Virus record (IMG/VR): IMGVR_UViG_3300033993_001384
Span: 22,334-86,333 of that record
Origin: a virus
Direction: 5' to 3' (one strand)
Length of the DNA stretch: 64,000 bases
Part shown: positions 7,929 to 17,221 of the stretch, in pieces
Position numbering within the stretch: the stretch's first letter is position 1
Layout of the letters: every line of letters begins with the position of its first letter
The notes under the pieces: generated by a model
Databases searched by the model: none
Told to the model about the DNA's origin: nothing
The model's input: the letters and a program-made list of their open reading frames with translations, nothing else
Position numbers and translations under genes: made by a program

Positions 7929-9842
7929 ATGGCGTCATTAGATTTAGGTGTTGATTATAAAAAAATACAAGACAAGGTTACTGCTACCAGAAATTATAAT
8001 GAGTTAAAAACTCAATATGATGATACTAGAAAACAAGCCGGTGAAGCTTTTGAACAGAAAAAAGCCGCTGTTACAGGTCAACTTGGTAAAATCAAGGAAC
8101 AAACTAAACGTTATCAAAAAGAAATAAAAAATCAATTTGAACAACTTTTAGATTTAGCAAACACTACCGGAGGAAAAGGGAGCGGTTCTCCAAGTTATAT
8201 TAAAAGATTATTAATCACCGCTCTTAAAAATATTGAACCTAAACTTTCTCAAATAGCTTTAGAAGAATCAATAAACGCGGTTGGTTGTGACCAACAACAA
8301 GAATATAATGGTAGTTCTACATATTATATTAAAGTAAAATCAGTTGATTTATTAAATATTTTAACTTTAGACCCGAAAACTGAAGGTAAACCTTTATATG
8401 AAAAAGACCCAATATTAGTTCAGAATTATCCATTTTCAATGAATAAAGAATTATATCAATTGATTCAAACGGGTCAACCATATTCTGTGGATAATGGTCA
8501 AAATTACATAGGTCAATCAGGTCAAGATTTATTTGATATCCAATACGTTAATTTAAACGCAAACAATGAAACCGGTCCTTGGTTTAAAGTTACATTATCA
8601 GATAGAGTTAATGGTGTTAATAAAGTTGGGACATTTCTAGTTGATTATTATAAAACAATTAAAATTACCGAACCAACCAATATGATAGCGTCAATAATGG
8701 AATCGTTAAGTGGTGCAGTATCAATGAGTGTTGGTGCCGGTGTAGGTCAAGTTGAAGACCAAAGTAAATTTGATATATTAATTCAACGAATTCTTGGATT
8801 ATGTTTTGATAATAGAAGTGAAATTGATGTTAGCGGTATTGCTAAAGTACCTGAACTTGATGGTGTTGACGAAACGTTTTTTGAATTTACTGATATTGAT
8901 TTAAGAAAAATAGACCAAAGAGTAACTAATATTAAAAATAAAGTAATAGAATTAGAAGAGTGTGATAATATATTATTACCTGTTGATTATCCGGCAGTTA
9001 TCGCTCAAATTAATAATTTAAATTTAATTGATAATAATAGTGACTTTATAAACGCTGCGGATAATTTAACTCAAGTATTAGCAGATAACCCTCAATGGGG
9101 TGCGGGTATTCAAACCAATGCTCAAGCGGCCCTAAATTTTAATTTTATTAAATTAATCGCTCAAGGTATTGCGGGAGCATTTTTAACACCTAAAATATTA
9201 CTACCAATATACGTAATGTTAAAAGCTATAGGTCAAGAAACAACCGACGCAATAAAAGGATTTGTTGATTTTGTAAAACAATTTAAAAAATTCGCAATAA
9301 ATTTTATTTCTAAAATAGGTGCATTATTTGTTCAAGAATTATTTGAATTAATTAAAAGAGATATTTTATTATTAATTCAAAGAGTTATAAGTGATATTGT
9401 TAAAGAAAAAATTGATAAAAGAATTTCAATGATTTTAAAACTTATTCAGTTATTGTTAATTGTTGCTTCTTTTATAAGTGATTGGAGGAAGTGTAAAAGT
9501 GTCGTTGATGAATTACTGGCCCTATTAGATTTAATAACAAGTAGTTTAGGTTTTGGTAGTCAAATCCCTTTACCATTATTATTCGCGTCACAACTATTAG
9601 ACGGGTATTCCGAATCAAGAGCTTTTGTTGGGGCTATTGAAGAATTCCAAAAAAGCGGTATCCCAACGGGAGCATTACCTGATGGTAGTCCTAATTTAGA
9701 TATTTTAGGTAAATTTGGACAAATGAAGGCTATGGCAAGAGAAGATTCCGATAATAATAAAGTTCAACTTGCTATCGGCCCATTAACTATAACTCCAGCC
9801 GGTTTAACAGTACCTTCGAGTGCTTTTGGTAAAAAATTATAA
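7929..9842 (+). CDS. Probable virion structural protein (baseplate/tail), 637 residues
   Basis: A long protein with a coiled-coil N-terminus (residues 15-75), a mixed central domain, and a strongly helical, hydrophobic stretch at about residues 410-520 that looks membrane-active or tightly packed. The C-terminus is Gly/Pro-rich. It lies just upstream of the gp5-like baseplate hub gene and is cotranscribed with it, so a hub or tail-lysis role is likely, but no specific T4 homologue can be named from sequence alone. Confidence 0.6.
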   Translation: MASLDLGVDYKKIQDKVTATRNYNELKTQYDDTRKQAGEAFEQKKAAVTGQLGKIKEQTKRYQKEIKNQFEQLLDLANTTGGKGSGSPSYIKRLLITALKNIEPKLSQIALEESINAVGCDQQQEYNGSSTYYIKVKSVDLLNILTLDPKTEGKPLYEKDPILVQNYPFSMNKELYQLIQTGQPYSVDNGQNYIGQSGQDLFDIQYVNLNANNETGPWFKVTLSDRVNGVNKVGTFLVDYYKTIKITEPTNMIASIMESLSGAVSMSVGAGVGQVEDQSKFDILIQRILGLCFDNRSEIDVSGIAKVPELDGVDETFFEFTDIDLRKIDQRVTNIKNKVIELEECDNILLPVDYPAVIAQINNLNLIDNNSDFINAADNLTQVLADNPQWGAGIQTNAQAALNFNFIKLIAQGIAGAFLTPKILLPIYVMLKAIGQETTDAIKGFVDFVKQFKKFAINFISKIGALFVQELFELIKRDILLLIQRVISDIVKEKIDKRISMILKLIQLLLIVASFISDWRKCKSVVDELLALLDLITSSLGFGSQIPLPLLFASQLLDGYSESRAFVGAIEEFQKSGIPTGALPDGSPNLDILGKFGQMKAMAREDSDNNKVQLAIGPLTITPAGLTVPSSAFGKKL

Positions 9843-9844
9843 TT

Positions 9845-10066
9845 ATGAATAATATTGAGAAATCCGAAAAAACAAAAAATATAATTAAAGATTATAAAAA
9901 TTCATCAAACAAAGATTTATCGTTTGCTATGGATTTTATTCAAGAAGATTTTAAGTTAACTAAAGAATCATTAATAAATTTAACACATCATTTAGATAAA
10001 TTAGAATTAACTTATAATACAATATTAAAAGAGTATCAGTCAAGAACAAAGAAAAATGGTCAATAA
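9845..10066 (+). CDS. Hypothetical protein, 73 residues
   Basis: A very charged, all-helical small protein (Lys/Glu/Asn-rich, with a heptad-like [17 protein letters not shown] segment). It follows the large structural protein by 2 bases and overlaps the start of the hub gene by 11 bases, which supports it as a real coding sequence translated together with the baseplate genes. It may be an assembly chaperone; this is only a guess from size and position. Confidence 0.55.
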   Translation: MNNIEKSEKTKNIIKDYKNSSNKDLSFAMDFIQEDFKLTKESLINLTHHLDKLELTYNTILKEYQSRTKKNGQ

Positions 10067-11621
10067 TCAAATAATTTTTCCCGGAATAGTACTTAACAAT
10101 CAAGACCCTATGATGTTAGGGAGACTTCGTGTTATACCTGAAACTAAAAATTATCAAGATATTATTGCGTCAATTCCAGATTGGAATGAAGAAACTGACC
10201 CGTGGACATCAAGAGACCCTTTAATTTGTTTATCATTATTACCTTTTTACGTTAGTCAAGTACCTCTTAAAGATGAATATGTTCATATAATTTATTCTAA
10301 TAAAGATTTCCCATTTACTAATCAATTTTATGTTCAAGGGCCTTTTTCATCTCCAATGATAAGTCCATTTGAGAATTATCAAGGGGCTAAAAAATTCTTA
10401 GCATCAGGTGATAGAATTGCTCAAGGTATCTCAATTAAAAACCAAGTAGGTGCTTATAGAAATCAAGGTAGTGTAGGAGTATTTCCTGAACCAGGTGACA
10501 ATGCGTTGTTAGGTAGAGGAACTGCTGATGTGGTTGTTAAAGAAAATGAAGTATTAATAAGAGCCGGTAAAACTAAACGATTAGTAAAAGACCAACTACC
10601 TTTAGGTAATGTTAATAGAGCGTTTCTTCAATTATCTAATTTTACACAACAAAAAATAACTAAAGACCCTGAAGGTGTAACAAGATTAGTTGAACAGGTA
10701 AAAGTTGTTAAAAAAATGATTATATGGAACATTGATAATTTAGAAAATCTTCAAGGAGCGTTTAATGGTTCTGTTGGTTTATATAATGTGGTTCCAAGTG
10801 TTAGTGTAAATAGTGCAAATTTTAAATCAGATACTATTACACAGTTGTCCGTTGGAACAAATTATGGGTCACCATTAGAGGAAATTAAATTTAATCAAAA
10901 AACATTTGATGAAGCATCTAGTATAATTAATAACTTTGTACAAGGTGTGTTTAGTGGTTTTATAAATATATCAGGTTATACTGTTAATAACCCCCAAAAT
11001 TTTGCGCCAAACGTAACATTCCCATTAGTCGTTACCCCTTCAAAATTAACATATACAACCGGTAATAAATTTTCACCTAACGACCTTGTTAGTGAAGTTG
11101 CGGAATATGTTAATTATGTAAGATTTTCTGATAAAATAACATTAGACCCTGCAAGTAAAAAATACAAAGGATGGTTTTTAGTTTGGGAAAACAAATCAGG
11201 TAAACCAATTCTTGGTCCACAAGCCGATTTAAAAGAAGAAATAGTTATACCAACAGAGTTTATTCCTTCAGATATTACTTATAGTATTATGGGGTCTCAA
11301 CGTATGTATTTCTTATCACAAGATTCCGCAGGGCCTAAAGGAAAAATTAGTTTAAGTCAAACTTTATATGGAATACCTCAAGATAAATTTATTGGAGATG
11401 AAAATAGTATTCTTAATCAAACATACCCTGTTGTTAGAGGAGATGAATTAATGGCGTTACTTAGAAAAATATTTTCATTTGTTACAGGACACGTTCATCC
11501 GGTGGCCACAATGGCACCTGTTCCGGTCGCAGCGGGTAACGGACAAACAACCGCAGAAATCAATGCAATCCTTGCAGATGCAGAAAATACCATCTTAAAT
11601 CAAAATATTAGAATTAATTGA
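10056..11621 (+). CDS. Baseplate hub protein, gp5-like OB-fold
   Basis: A 521-residue protein whose N-terminus ([19 protein letters not shown]) matches the OB-fold start of T4 gp5, the hub protein carrying the tail-puncturing device. There is no visible lysozyme domain; the middle and C-terminal parts are beta-rich, ending in a helix with [19 protein letters not shown], like gp5 homologues of marine T4-like phages in which the enzymatic domain is missing. It acts in the virion at the tip of the tail. Confidence 0.75.
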   Translation: MVNNQIIFPGIVLNNQDPMMLGRLRVIPETKNYQDIIASIPDWNEETDPWTSRDPLICLSLLPFYVSQVPLKDEYVHIIYSNKDFPFTNQFYVQGPFSSPMISPFENYQGAKKFLASGDRIAQGISIKNQVGAYRNQGSVGVFPEPGDNALLGRGTADVVVKENEVLIRAGKTKRLVKDQLPLGNVNRAFLQLSNFTQQKITKDPEGVTRLVEQVKVVKKMIIWNIDNLENLQGAFNGSVGLYNVVPSVSVNSANFKSDTITQLSVGTNYGSPLEEIKFNQKTFDEASSIINNFVQGVFSGFINISGYTVNNPQNFAPNVTFPLVVTPSKLTYTTGNKFSPNDLVSEVAEYVNYVRFSDKITLDPASKKYKGWFLVWENKSGKPILGPQADLKEEIVIPTEFIPSDITYSIMGSQRMYFLSQDSAGPKGKISLSQTLYGIPQDKFIGDENSILNQTYPVVRGDELMALLRKIFSFVTGHVHPVATMAPVPVAAGNGQTTAEINAILADAENTILNQNIRIN

Positions 11622-11643
11622 TATTTATATGTAAAACATATTC

Positions 11644-13122
11644 ATGTCAATAATTAATTCATATTTCAGCAAGAACAATACCCTTATATCAAATAGCTTT
11701 ACCAATACAGGTAGAAACCCTGTAATGGAACTATTTTATGGTAATGTTGCCACAACTCAATACCCAAATAACTATAGCCGTTTTATTTTTGATTTAGATT
11801 TAACTTTATTAAAACAACTAATTTTTAACGGAACTATAACTACAGGGTGTACAGATAATATGACGCATACTTTAAGAATGACAAATACGTCTACTTTTGA
11901 TGCCGAACTATTAAACACACTCACGTCTCAAATGAGAATGAGAGCCACTTCATTTGATTTAATCTTATTTAGAATCCCTTATTTAAATAATAATCCGTCA
12001 ACACCTCAACTTTGGGATGAAGGTGTTGGGTATGATTTTGCGGATTTAATTTATCAATATAGTGAATCAGATAAAAACTTTTCAAATAGACCATCAAATT
12101 GGTATCAAACAACAACTATTGGTGTTTGGCAACAACAGGGAATTTATAATAATAAAAATTTAGGTCCTGTTCCTTTTAGTGGAATTACCATTGTGGATAC
12201 ACAACATTTTGAATTTGGTAACGAAAATATTGCTTTCGATATGACGGCAGAAATTAATGGTGTATTAAATGGTTCAATACCAAATGTATCAGGGTGGGGA
12301 ATTGCATATAAACCTCAAGTTGAAAATCTTACAGGTCTTACCGATAACTATGAAGTTCAATTTTTTACTCGTCATACTCAAACATTCTACGAACCATATC
12401 TTGAAACAAGTTACAATGATTTAATTGAAGACGATAGAAATCAATTTACTTTAGGTAAAGTTAACAAATTATATTTATACCTATTTGATAATGGTAACCC
12501 AATAAATTTAGATTACCCCCCAAATGTTGATATATTAGATATGATGGGTGATGTTATTCCGGGATTATCCGGATTAACAACGTGTCAAAGAACTAGAGGT
12601 GTTTATGAGGTTGTTATCCCACCTCTTATGGGATATCAAACTCCTTGTACATTTTCAGATAGATGGTACAACTTAAGTTATAACAACTTTCCACTTCCAC
12701 AGGTATTAAATGATTTTACATTACAACCATTTAAAAATGCAATTCAAATTGGTGTTGTATCCGCAAACCCATTATTATACGGATTTGATTTTTACGGATT
12801 AAAACAAGATGAACAAATTGTAAATACGGATACTCGTAAAGTAGGTGTAATTATTAAACAAGCTTATACAACCCAAAATTTATTATTAAACGTGGATGCG
12901 TCATATAGAATTTATGTTAAAGAGGGGACAACTGAAGTACAAGTTCAAGGGTGGACAAAAATTAATAGAACACCTAACGAATACTATTTTATATTTGATA
13001 GTAGAGACAAAATACCAAATGAATATTTCATTGATATACAAGTAATTAGTAGCGGTGAAATAAACACATATAAACGACAAATTAAATTTCAAGTGGTAAA
13101 TACAAAATATTTACAATTATAA
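11644..13122 (+). CDS. Virion protein with a beta-sandwich (DNRLRE-like) segment
   Basis: A 492-residue beta-rich protein. Residues 190-255 contain AFDMTAEINGVLNGSI, then YEVQFFTRHTQTFYEPYLE, which follows the plan of DNRLRE-type modules (DVT--vngw, then FfSre----PyLe). This suggests a carbohydrate- or surface-binding beta sandwich. An ATATTTAT motif lies about 20 bases upstream. Its place after the hub suggests a tail or fibre component. Confidence 0.5.
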   Translation: MSIINSYFSKNNTLISNSFTNTGRNPVMELFYGNVATTQYPNNYSRFIFDLDLTLLKQLIFNGTITTGCTDNMTHTLRMTNTSTFDAELLNTLTSQMRMRATSFDLILFRIPYLNNNPSTPQLWDEGVGYDFADLIYQYSESDKNFSNRPSNWYQTTTIGVWQQQGIYNNKNLGPVPFSGITIVDTQHFEFGNENIAFDMTAEINGVLNGSIPNVSGWGIAYKPQVENLTGLTDNYEVQFFTRHTQTFYEPYLETSYNDLIEDDRNQFTLGKVNKLYLYLFDNGNPINLDYPPNVDILDMMGDVIPGLSGLTTCQRTRGVYEVVIPPLMGYQTPCTFSDRWYNLSYNNFPLPQVLNDFTLQPFKNAIQIGVVSANPLLYGFDFYGLKQDEQIVNTDTRKVGVIIKQAYTTQNLLLNVDASYRIYVKEGTTEVQVQGWTKINRTPNEYYFIFDSRDKIPNEYFIDIQVISSGEINTYKRQIKFQVVNTKYLQL

Positions 13123-13145
13123 GATATTTATAAATAAAAAAAATT

Positions 13146-13523
13146 ATGGGATATAATGTTAATGTAACCGCAACAACTTGTGAAGGAATATCACAATTAA
13201 TTATTTTACCGGGTGATGTAGAATTTGACGAAAGTAAAATTTATCAATTACCTACCGGACAATGTGTATCGTTAACTTCAGGAGATACTGTTGGATTTTA
13301 CGCAAATTCAATGATAATTGCGGGGCCATTTGACACCTGTGACGAATGTGCTGAACCAACTATAGCTAATGATGGTGGTAATGGTGGATTAGTTTGTCAA
13401 GATAATTGTAGTGGAGGAACATTTACTATTGTCCCACCACACCCTGTTTATACTAATGGACAAAATCAAGCTATCGTACAATTAAACGCAATCACAATTG
13501 GTGGTAATGGATTAAACTCATAA
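13146..13523 (+). CDS. Cys-rich virion-type protein, 125 residues
   Basis: A Gly/Thr/Cys-rich, beta-prone protein with six or more cysteines (TTCEG, TGQCV, DTCDECA, VCQDNC). I do not recognise the family. The preceding intergenic bases hold ATATTTATAAATA, a copy of the candidate late motif, so it is probably made late with the structural proteins. It ends 4 bases before the next gene. Confidence 0.5.
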   Translation: MGYNVNVTATTCEGISQLIILPGDVEFDESKIYQLPTGQCVSLTSGDTVGFYANSMIIAGPFDTCDECAEPTIANDGGNGGLVCQDNCSGGTFTIVPPHPVYTNGQNQAIVQLNAITIGGNGLNS

Positions 13524-13527
13524 TAAT

Positions 13528-14205
13528 ATGAAAAGAGTAGTTAAATTATCAGAATCTAAATTAACTGAATTAGTTAAACGAATTATGTCTGAACAAGATA
13601 GTGAAAGATATATGTTTTTTAGTAATTTAGAACAAATTCATAGACAAACAGGTTTATTATTAGAATTAAATAAAAACACTGTTGAAGGTATTTTAGATGG
13701 TGGACACGATTGGGCTCAAGACCACGTATCAACCGCAAAAGAAAGCCTTGACCAAGTTTTTGATTTTATGATGAATGAAACTAAAAATGAAGACAATATA
13801 ACTGTTTTAGAACAAGATTATTCTTCAGACACTGAAAGACCTACAAGTGACAGAGAACGTCAAGTAAAGTCCTTATTTGGTGATAAATATGGACAGTATA
13901 TTCCTAACGATGTTATTAGATATATAAGAAAGAGTCCTGCTCAATTCATTAAGAAAATCTATCAAATGTACGGAGACAAGGTTTATGATTATCTTGATAA
14001 AGCAAAAAGTCAAAGTAATGATGAGGTAGTTTCTGAAGGTAAAAAGAAACCCGGTACTAAATTATGTGCTCGTGGTAAAGCGGCTGCTAAATCAAAATTT
14101 AAAGTTTATCCTTCAGCTTATTCAAACGGCTTTGCGGTTCAAGTTTGTAAAGGAACTAAAGCAGGGTTAGACGGTCAAAAGAGGTGTTCATCACCATATT
14201 GTTAA
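13528..14205 (+). CDS. Possible internal virion protein with an N-terminal packaging-like signal
   Basis: 225 residues. The N-terminus VKLSESKLTELVKRIMSEQ closely resembles that of the gene at 32291-33355 and the C-terminus of the gene at 14747-15448. It ends in MSE, near the (L/I)xE rule for T4-type prohead protease sites. The C-terminal 55 residues carry KPGTKLCARGKAAAKSKF and PSAYSNGFAVQVCKG, a basic Cys-containing module I have seen described in large T4-like phages without a function. A terminator follows. Packaging inside the head is inference. Confidence 0.5.
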   Translation: MKRVVKLSESKLTELVKRIMSEQDSERYMFFSNLEQIHRQTGLLLELNKNTVEGILDGGHDWAQDHVSTAKESLDQVFDFMMNETKNEDNITVLEQDYSSDTERPTSDRERQVKSLFGDKYGQYIPNDVIRYIRKSPAQFIKKIYQMYGDKVYDYLDKAKSQSNDEVVSEGKKKPGTKLCARGKAAAKSKFKVYPSAYSNGFAVQVCKGTKAGLDGQKRCSSPYC

Positions 14206-14210
14206 AAATA

Positions 14211-14236
14211 AAAAACCCCCATTAATTGGGGGTTTT
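14211..14236 (+). terminator. Intrinsic terminator
   Basis: An ACCCCC / GGGGGT hairpin with an ATTAATT loop, flanked by A and T runs, ends the tail operon that begins near 6.8 kb. Confidence 0.85.
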
Positions 14237-14263
14237 ATTTTATAAATAATATTTCTTATTATT

Positions 14264-14294
14264 TTTGGTTATTTAAAAAATTTGTGTATCTTTG
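14264..14294 (+). promoter_or_regulatory. Bacteroidota-type promoter
   Basis: TTTG at 14264-14267, a 19-base spacer, then TATCTTTG at 14287-14294, exactly the -33/-7 architecture of Bacteroidota housekeeping promoters. It drives the small basic protein starting at 14314. Confidence 0.8.
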
Positions 14295-14313
14295 TCGTGT
14301 TAAAATTATTAAG

Positions 14314-14757
14314 ATGATAAAATACATAAAACGAAAATTAAAACGTAGAGCAGTTAGAAAAAAATTATTGCAGTTCCAAATAATTTATGATGTTGTTGAC
14401 GCGGGTAAGTTAGCAGACATGAACGATTGTATGTTTATTTTTCGTAATACATTAAAACATCCAAGTTCTATCTATGAAATTGCTCCACTATCTTCACATA
14501 GAATTATCGAAAATAAAAAATTGGGAGTGTTTGTAGTATTAGATGATAAAAAAATAACAATCATTAATCACGTTTGTTATTATAGTAATATTTCCATGAC
14601 CGATAGAGATTGGAATAAAATGGTTAGAATGTTCGATAATAGAGTTCAAGAAAATCGTATGAGAAGAATTGAACAAATGAAATCTCAAGTAGAACATTCA
14701 TTATCAAAGTTAAAGAATAAAATCTTACTTAAATCAAAAACCCCTACTATCGAGTAA
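14314..14757 (+). CDS. Hypothetical basic protein, 147 residues
   Basis: The start at 14314 (MIKYIKRKLKRRAVRKK) was chosen because it is the first ATG after the promoter's -7 box at 14287. The N-terminal 20 residues are strongly basic, the middle is beta-rich and the C-terminus helical and basic. I do not recognise the family. The basic head suggests nucleic acid or ribosome binding. It has its own host-type promoter, so it is likely expressed early, unlike its virion-type neighbours. Confidence 0.55.
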   Translation: MIKYIKRKLKRRAVRKKLLQFQIIYDVVDAGKLADMNDCMFIFRNTLKHPSSIYEIAPLSSHRIIENKKLGVFVVLDDKKITIINHVCYYSNISMTDRDWNKMVRMFDNRVQENRMRRIEQMKSQVEHSLSKLKNKILLKSKTPTIE

Positions 14758-14767
14758 GGGGTTTTTT
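14735..14767. terminator. Bidirectional terminator between convergent genes
   Basis: An ACCCCTACT / AGTAAGGGGT hairpin with A and T runs on either side overlaps the last codons of the convergent genes at 14314-14757 (+) and 14747-15448 (-). Confidence 0.8.
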
Positions 14768-15448
14768 AAATTCTTCTTTTAATACCTTTTTAATTATATT
14801 TCTTAATGATTCATTTTTTGAAGGGGTTTTTAGTCCATTTGGGACAACATCTTCTATAAGGGTGTCTTTGGTTATCTCAACCCATTCATTAACCGTATTT
14901 ACATCGTATGTATCAATGTGGTATGTACCATCCACACCTTTTTCCCACATACCAACAACGGTGTCTCTATTACCTTTTAATGTTTTACTTTTACTCTTAT
15001 TATTAAATTCAGATTCAAGGGTATTTACAAATGGGTCTAATTCAGATTTAATCCATTTTCTCAAACCTAATTCAATAGGACCATTGTATTCTCCGGCACT
15101 AACGGTCGTTGTATTTTCATCAATAGGAACAATTTTCTTACCTTTACCAGGAGTTTGATTTAATACCCCACCTTCTTCATCATTCTGCTCCGGATGTTTT
15201 TTTACGTATTTGGCAATTTTTCTTGATTCTTTCTCTATTTTAGATATTTTAGATTTTGGAGTACTCATCTCACCATCATAACTATCAAACGCTAATTCAG
15301 CACTATCATATTTTGATGTAGGTACAGTAAATGGTTGTAGTTGCTCTTTATTGAACAATCTAACTCCCGGGCTCAAAGGAACTCTTACTTGTCCCGAGCC
15401 ACGATGACCGGTTGCCTCTTTAATTTGATTTTTGTTATTTTTATTCAT
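14747..15448 (-). CDS. Hypothetical protein, possibly head-internal
   Basis: About 233 residues from the ATG at 15448 (MNKNNKNQIKEATG), chosen because longer starts would run through an AT-rich intergenic stretch with the TATTTATAA motif. The protein is hydrophilic and Lys/Asp-rich. Its C-terminal NESLRNIIKKVLKEEF is the same kind of amphipathic helix found at the N-termini of the genes at 13528 and 32291. I cannot assign a fold; the shared helix hints at a common docking partner in the prohead. Confidence 0.5.
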   Translation of the reverse strand: MNKNNKNQIKEATGHRGSGQVRVPLSPGVRLFNKEQLQPFTVPTSKYDSAELAFDSYDGEMSTPKSKISKIEKESRKIAKYVKKHPEQNDEEGGVLNQTPGKGKKIVPIDENTTTVSAGEYNGPIELGLRKWIKSELDPFVNTLESEFNNKSKSKTLKGNRDTVVGMWEKGVDGTYHIDTYDVNTVNEWVEITKDTLIEDVVPNGLKTPSKNESLRNIIKKVLKEEFKKPLTR

Positions 15449-15476
15449 ATACTTATAAATATACAAAATTTTAATT

Positions 15477-15707
15477 ATGGAACAACAACAAGAACTATTC
15501 GGAAAATTATTTAATACAATCCCATTGTACAACGAAGACCATTTAGATGTCCTACTATCAACAATGGATAAAGAACAATCAATCTATATCCTAACACAAG
15601 CAGTTAGTTTTGCATTTCATTCAGGGATATTTTCATTGGGGGAATCTGAAATCATCTCAAAATCAATTAGAACTTTAAATAAAGTTGAAAAAAATGTTGT
15701 AGAGTAA
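15477..15707 (+). CDS. Hypothetical protein, 76 residues
   Basis: An acidic helical protein (QQQELFGKLFNTIPLYNEDH at the start). I do not recognise it. It is divergent from the gene ending upstream at 15448; the 28-base gap between the two starts contains a palindromic TATTTATAAGTATA-type sequence that could serve as a promoter in both directions. The short gap and clean start support it as a real gene. Confidence 0.5.
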   Translation: MEQQQELFGKLFNTIPLYNEDHLDVLLSTMDKEQSIYILTQAVSFAFHSGIFSLGESEIISKSIRTLNKVEKNVVE

Positions 15708-15743
15708 AAAATAATAATTACATTTGTAAAAAATATTTATATT

Positions 15744-15998
15744 ATGAAAAAATTATTAATTATCTTGTTATTATTAGTTAGTGGTTTGTCGTTTTCTCAA
15801 GAAAAGAAAAAAGTTTCAACCAAAAAAATAGACCAAACCGTTACTCAAAAAATGGACTCCTTATCTAAAGTTTATAAAGTAAAAGTTATTGGCTCATATA
15901 AAATAACCCATAACGATGTTTATGTTGAAGGAATTGTTTATGAAGACAAATCAGGAAATGTCCACGATAAAGAAACTAAAAGAATTAAAATTAATTAA
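15744..15998 (+). CDS. Small exported protein
   Basis: 84 residues with a clear signal peptide: MKK, a run of Leu/Ile, then GLSFSQ-E, a typical Bacteroidota signal peptidase I site near residue 19. The mature part is basic and beta-prone. The phage therefore exports it to the host periplasm. An ATATTTATA motif ends only 2 bases before the ATG. Possible roles are envelope modification or superinfection exclusion; nothing in the sequence decides. Confidence 0.6.
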   Translation: MKKLLIILLLLVSGLSFSQEKKKVSTKKIDQTVTQKMDSLSKVYKVKVIGSYKITHNDVYVEGIVYEDKSGNVHDKETKRIKIN

Positions 15999-16008
15999 AA
16001 AAGGGTGA

Positions 16009-17139
16009 TTAAATACAACCTCCCTCTATTTTAAATCCTGTTGACCCCATTCCAGGACCCCCAATAGGTGCATAAACAAAAAATAAATTATTACCTTTAC
16101 TAGTATCATATACTAATTCATATGGTGTAGTTCTTTTTTCATAAAGTACGAACTCTCTAACACCATTATTATATTGCTCTAATAAATTAACGAATCCTAA
16201 AGAAACTTCACCAGTACCTGTATTAGCTTGTAATATTGACTTTAATTTTTTCAAATCATTTTTGTTAATTAAATCTAATGAAATATTTTTTAATTTTTCG
16301 TTTTTAAAAATCAATGAAACTAATTCATCTATTGATGAAACATTTTTAGTAATTATTTTACTACCACTAACTGCAGGGGATTTTTGGTTATATATTTTAG
16401 TTAAACTATCAACCCACGCAGGTATATAATTTATTATATCATCCAAATATAATTCTGTAGATACATATCCGGTGTCTAATGTTATTTGTTTTTGAGTATC
16501 AGTAACAATTAATCTATCAGGCATTGTTCCCGTATCAAAACTCAATTTACCTTTATCATTTAAGTCATTTTGATATTTTGAAGGTAAAATTGCAATATAA
16601 TTATTCGATTTAGAACCTTGAACTCCTTCATAGTCAATGTTAAAGTTACACTTCTCAGTAGATTTTTCTGCGGATAAATTTAAAGTTACATATTGATATT
16701 TTGTATAGTCAGGGTGTTTAGAACCTTTGGTTTCATCCCACTCAGGACCTTGAGCTCCTAAATTATTAATTTTAATAGATATTTTATCACCTAATTTTGA
16801 TTTTATATATTTTTCAACTTCCGAAGCTCTTAATTTGGATAAATCTCCTGAGTTTAACCCTACACCTTCATTTGGAACTTTCGATTCTGATGAATTAATC
16901 ACGATAGTGTTAAATGAACCTTTACCGGATTTTAAATAATCATTAATTTGTTTTATTGCATTATCAATTTCAGTAGTATTATTTAACTCATATTCACCAC
17001 TAGGAAACGAATTTGAAATATTAAATTTTATAGGTTCTGTAATATCTTCTTTAATTAAATAAAGTTTTTTAGTAGCACTTTCATGAAGTCCTAAAATTCT
17101 ATTTTTTTCTTCACTTGAAATTTCAAATAAATTTTTCAT
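16009..17139 (-). CDS. OmpA-like-domain protein with an internal-protein type N-terminus
   Basis: 376 residues from the ATG at 17139, which gives MKNLFEISSEEKNRILGLHES. A near-identical N-terminus opens the gene at 36897-37319. LHE and LIKE (residues 18-33) fit the (L/I)xE rule of T4-type prohead proteases. Residues 45-160 contain SGEYELNN, LSKLRASEVEKYIKSKLGDKI and ISIKINNLG, the plan of an OmpA-like peptidoglycan-binding domain. It is followed by a beta-rich half without known motifs. Packaging in the capsid and cell-wall binding after ejection are inference. Confidence 0.5.
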   Translation of the reverse strand: MKNLFEISSEEKNRILGLHESATKKLYLIKEDITEPIKFNISNSFPSGEYELNNTTEIDNAIKQINDYLKSGKGSFNTIVINSSESKVPNEGVGLNSGDLSKLRASEVEKYIKSKLGDKISIKINNLGAQGPEWDETKGSKHPDYTKYQYVTLNLSAEKSTEKCNFNIDYEGVQGSKSNNYIAILPSKYQNDLNDKGKLSFDTGTMPDRLIVTDTQKQITLDTGYVSTELYLDDIINYIPAWVDSLTKIYNQKSPAVSGSKIITKNVSSIDELVSLIFKNEKLKNISLDLINKNDLKKLKSILQANTGTGEVSLGFVNLLEQYNNGVREFVLYEKRTTPYELVYDTSKGNNLFFVYAPIGGPGMGSTGFKIEGGCI

Positions 17140-17170
17140 AATTTTTCTTTTAATATAAATATAAGATAAA

Positions 17171-17201
17171 AAAAAAGAGGACAAATATTTGTCCTCTTTT
17201 T
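17171..17201 (-). terminator. Terminator after the major capsid gene
   Basis: A perfect AGAGGACAAAT / ATTTGTCCTCT hairpin with A/T runs on both sides, 20 bases after the capsid stop codon. Confidence 0.85.
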
Positions 17202-17221
17202 GGTATATCATAAGATATTGA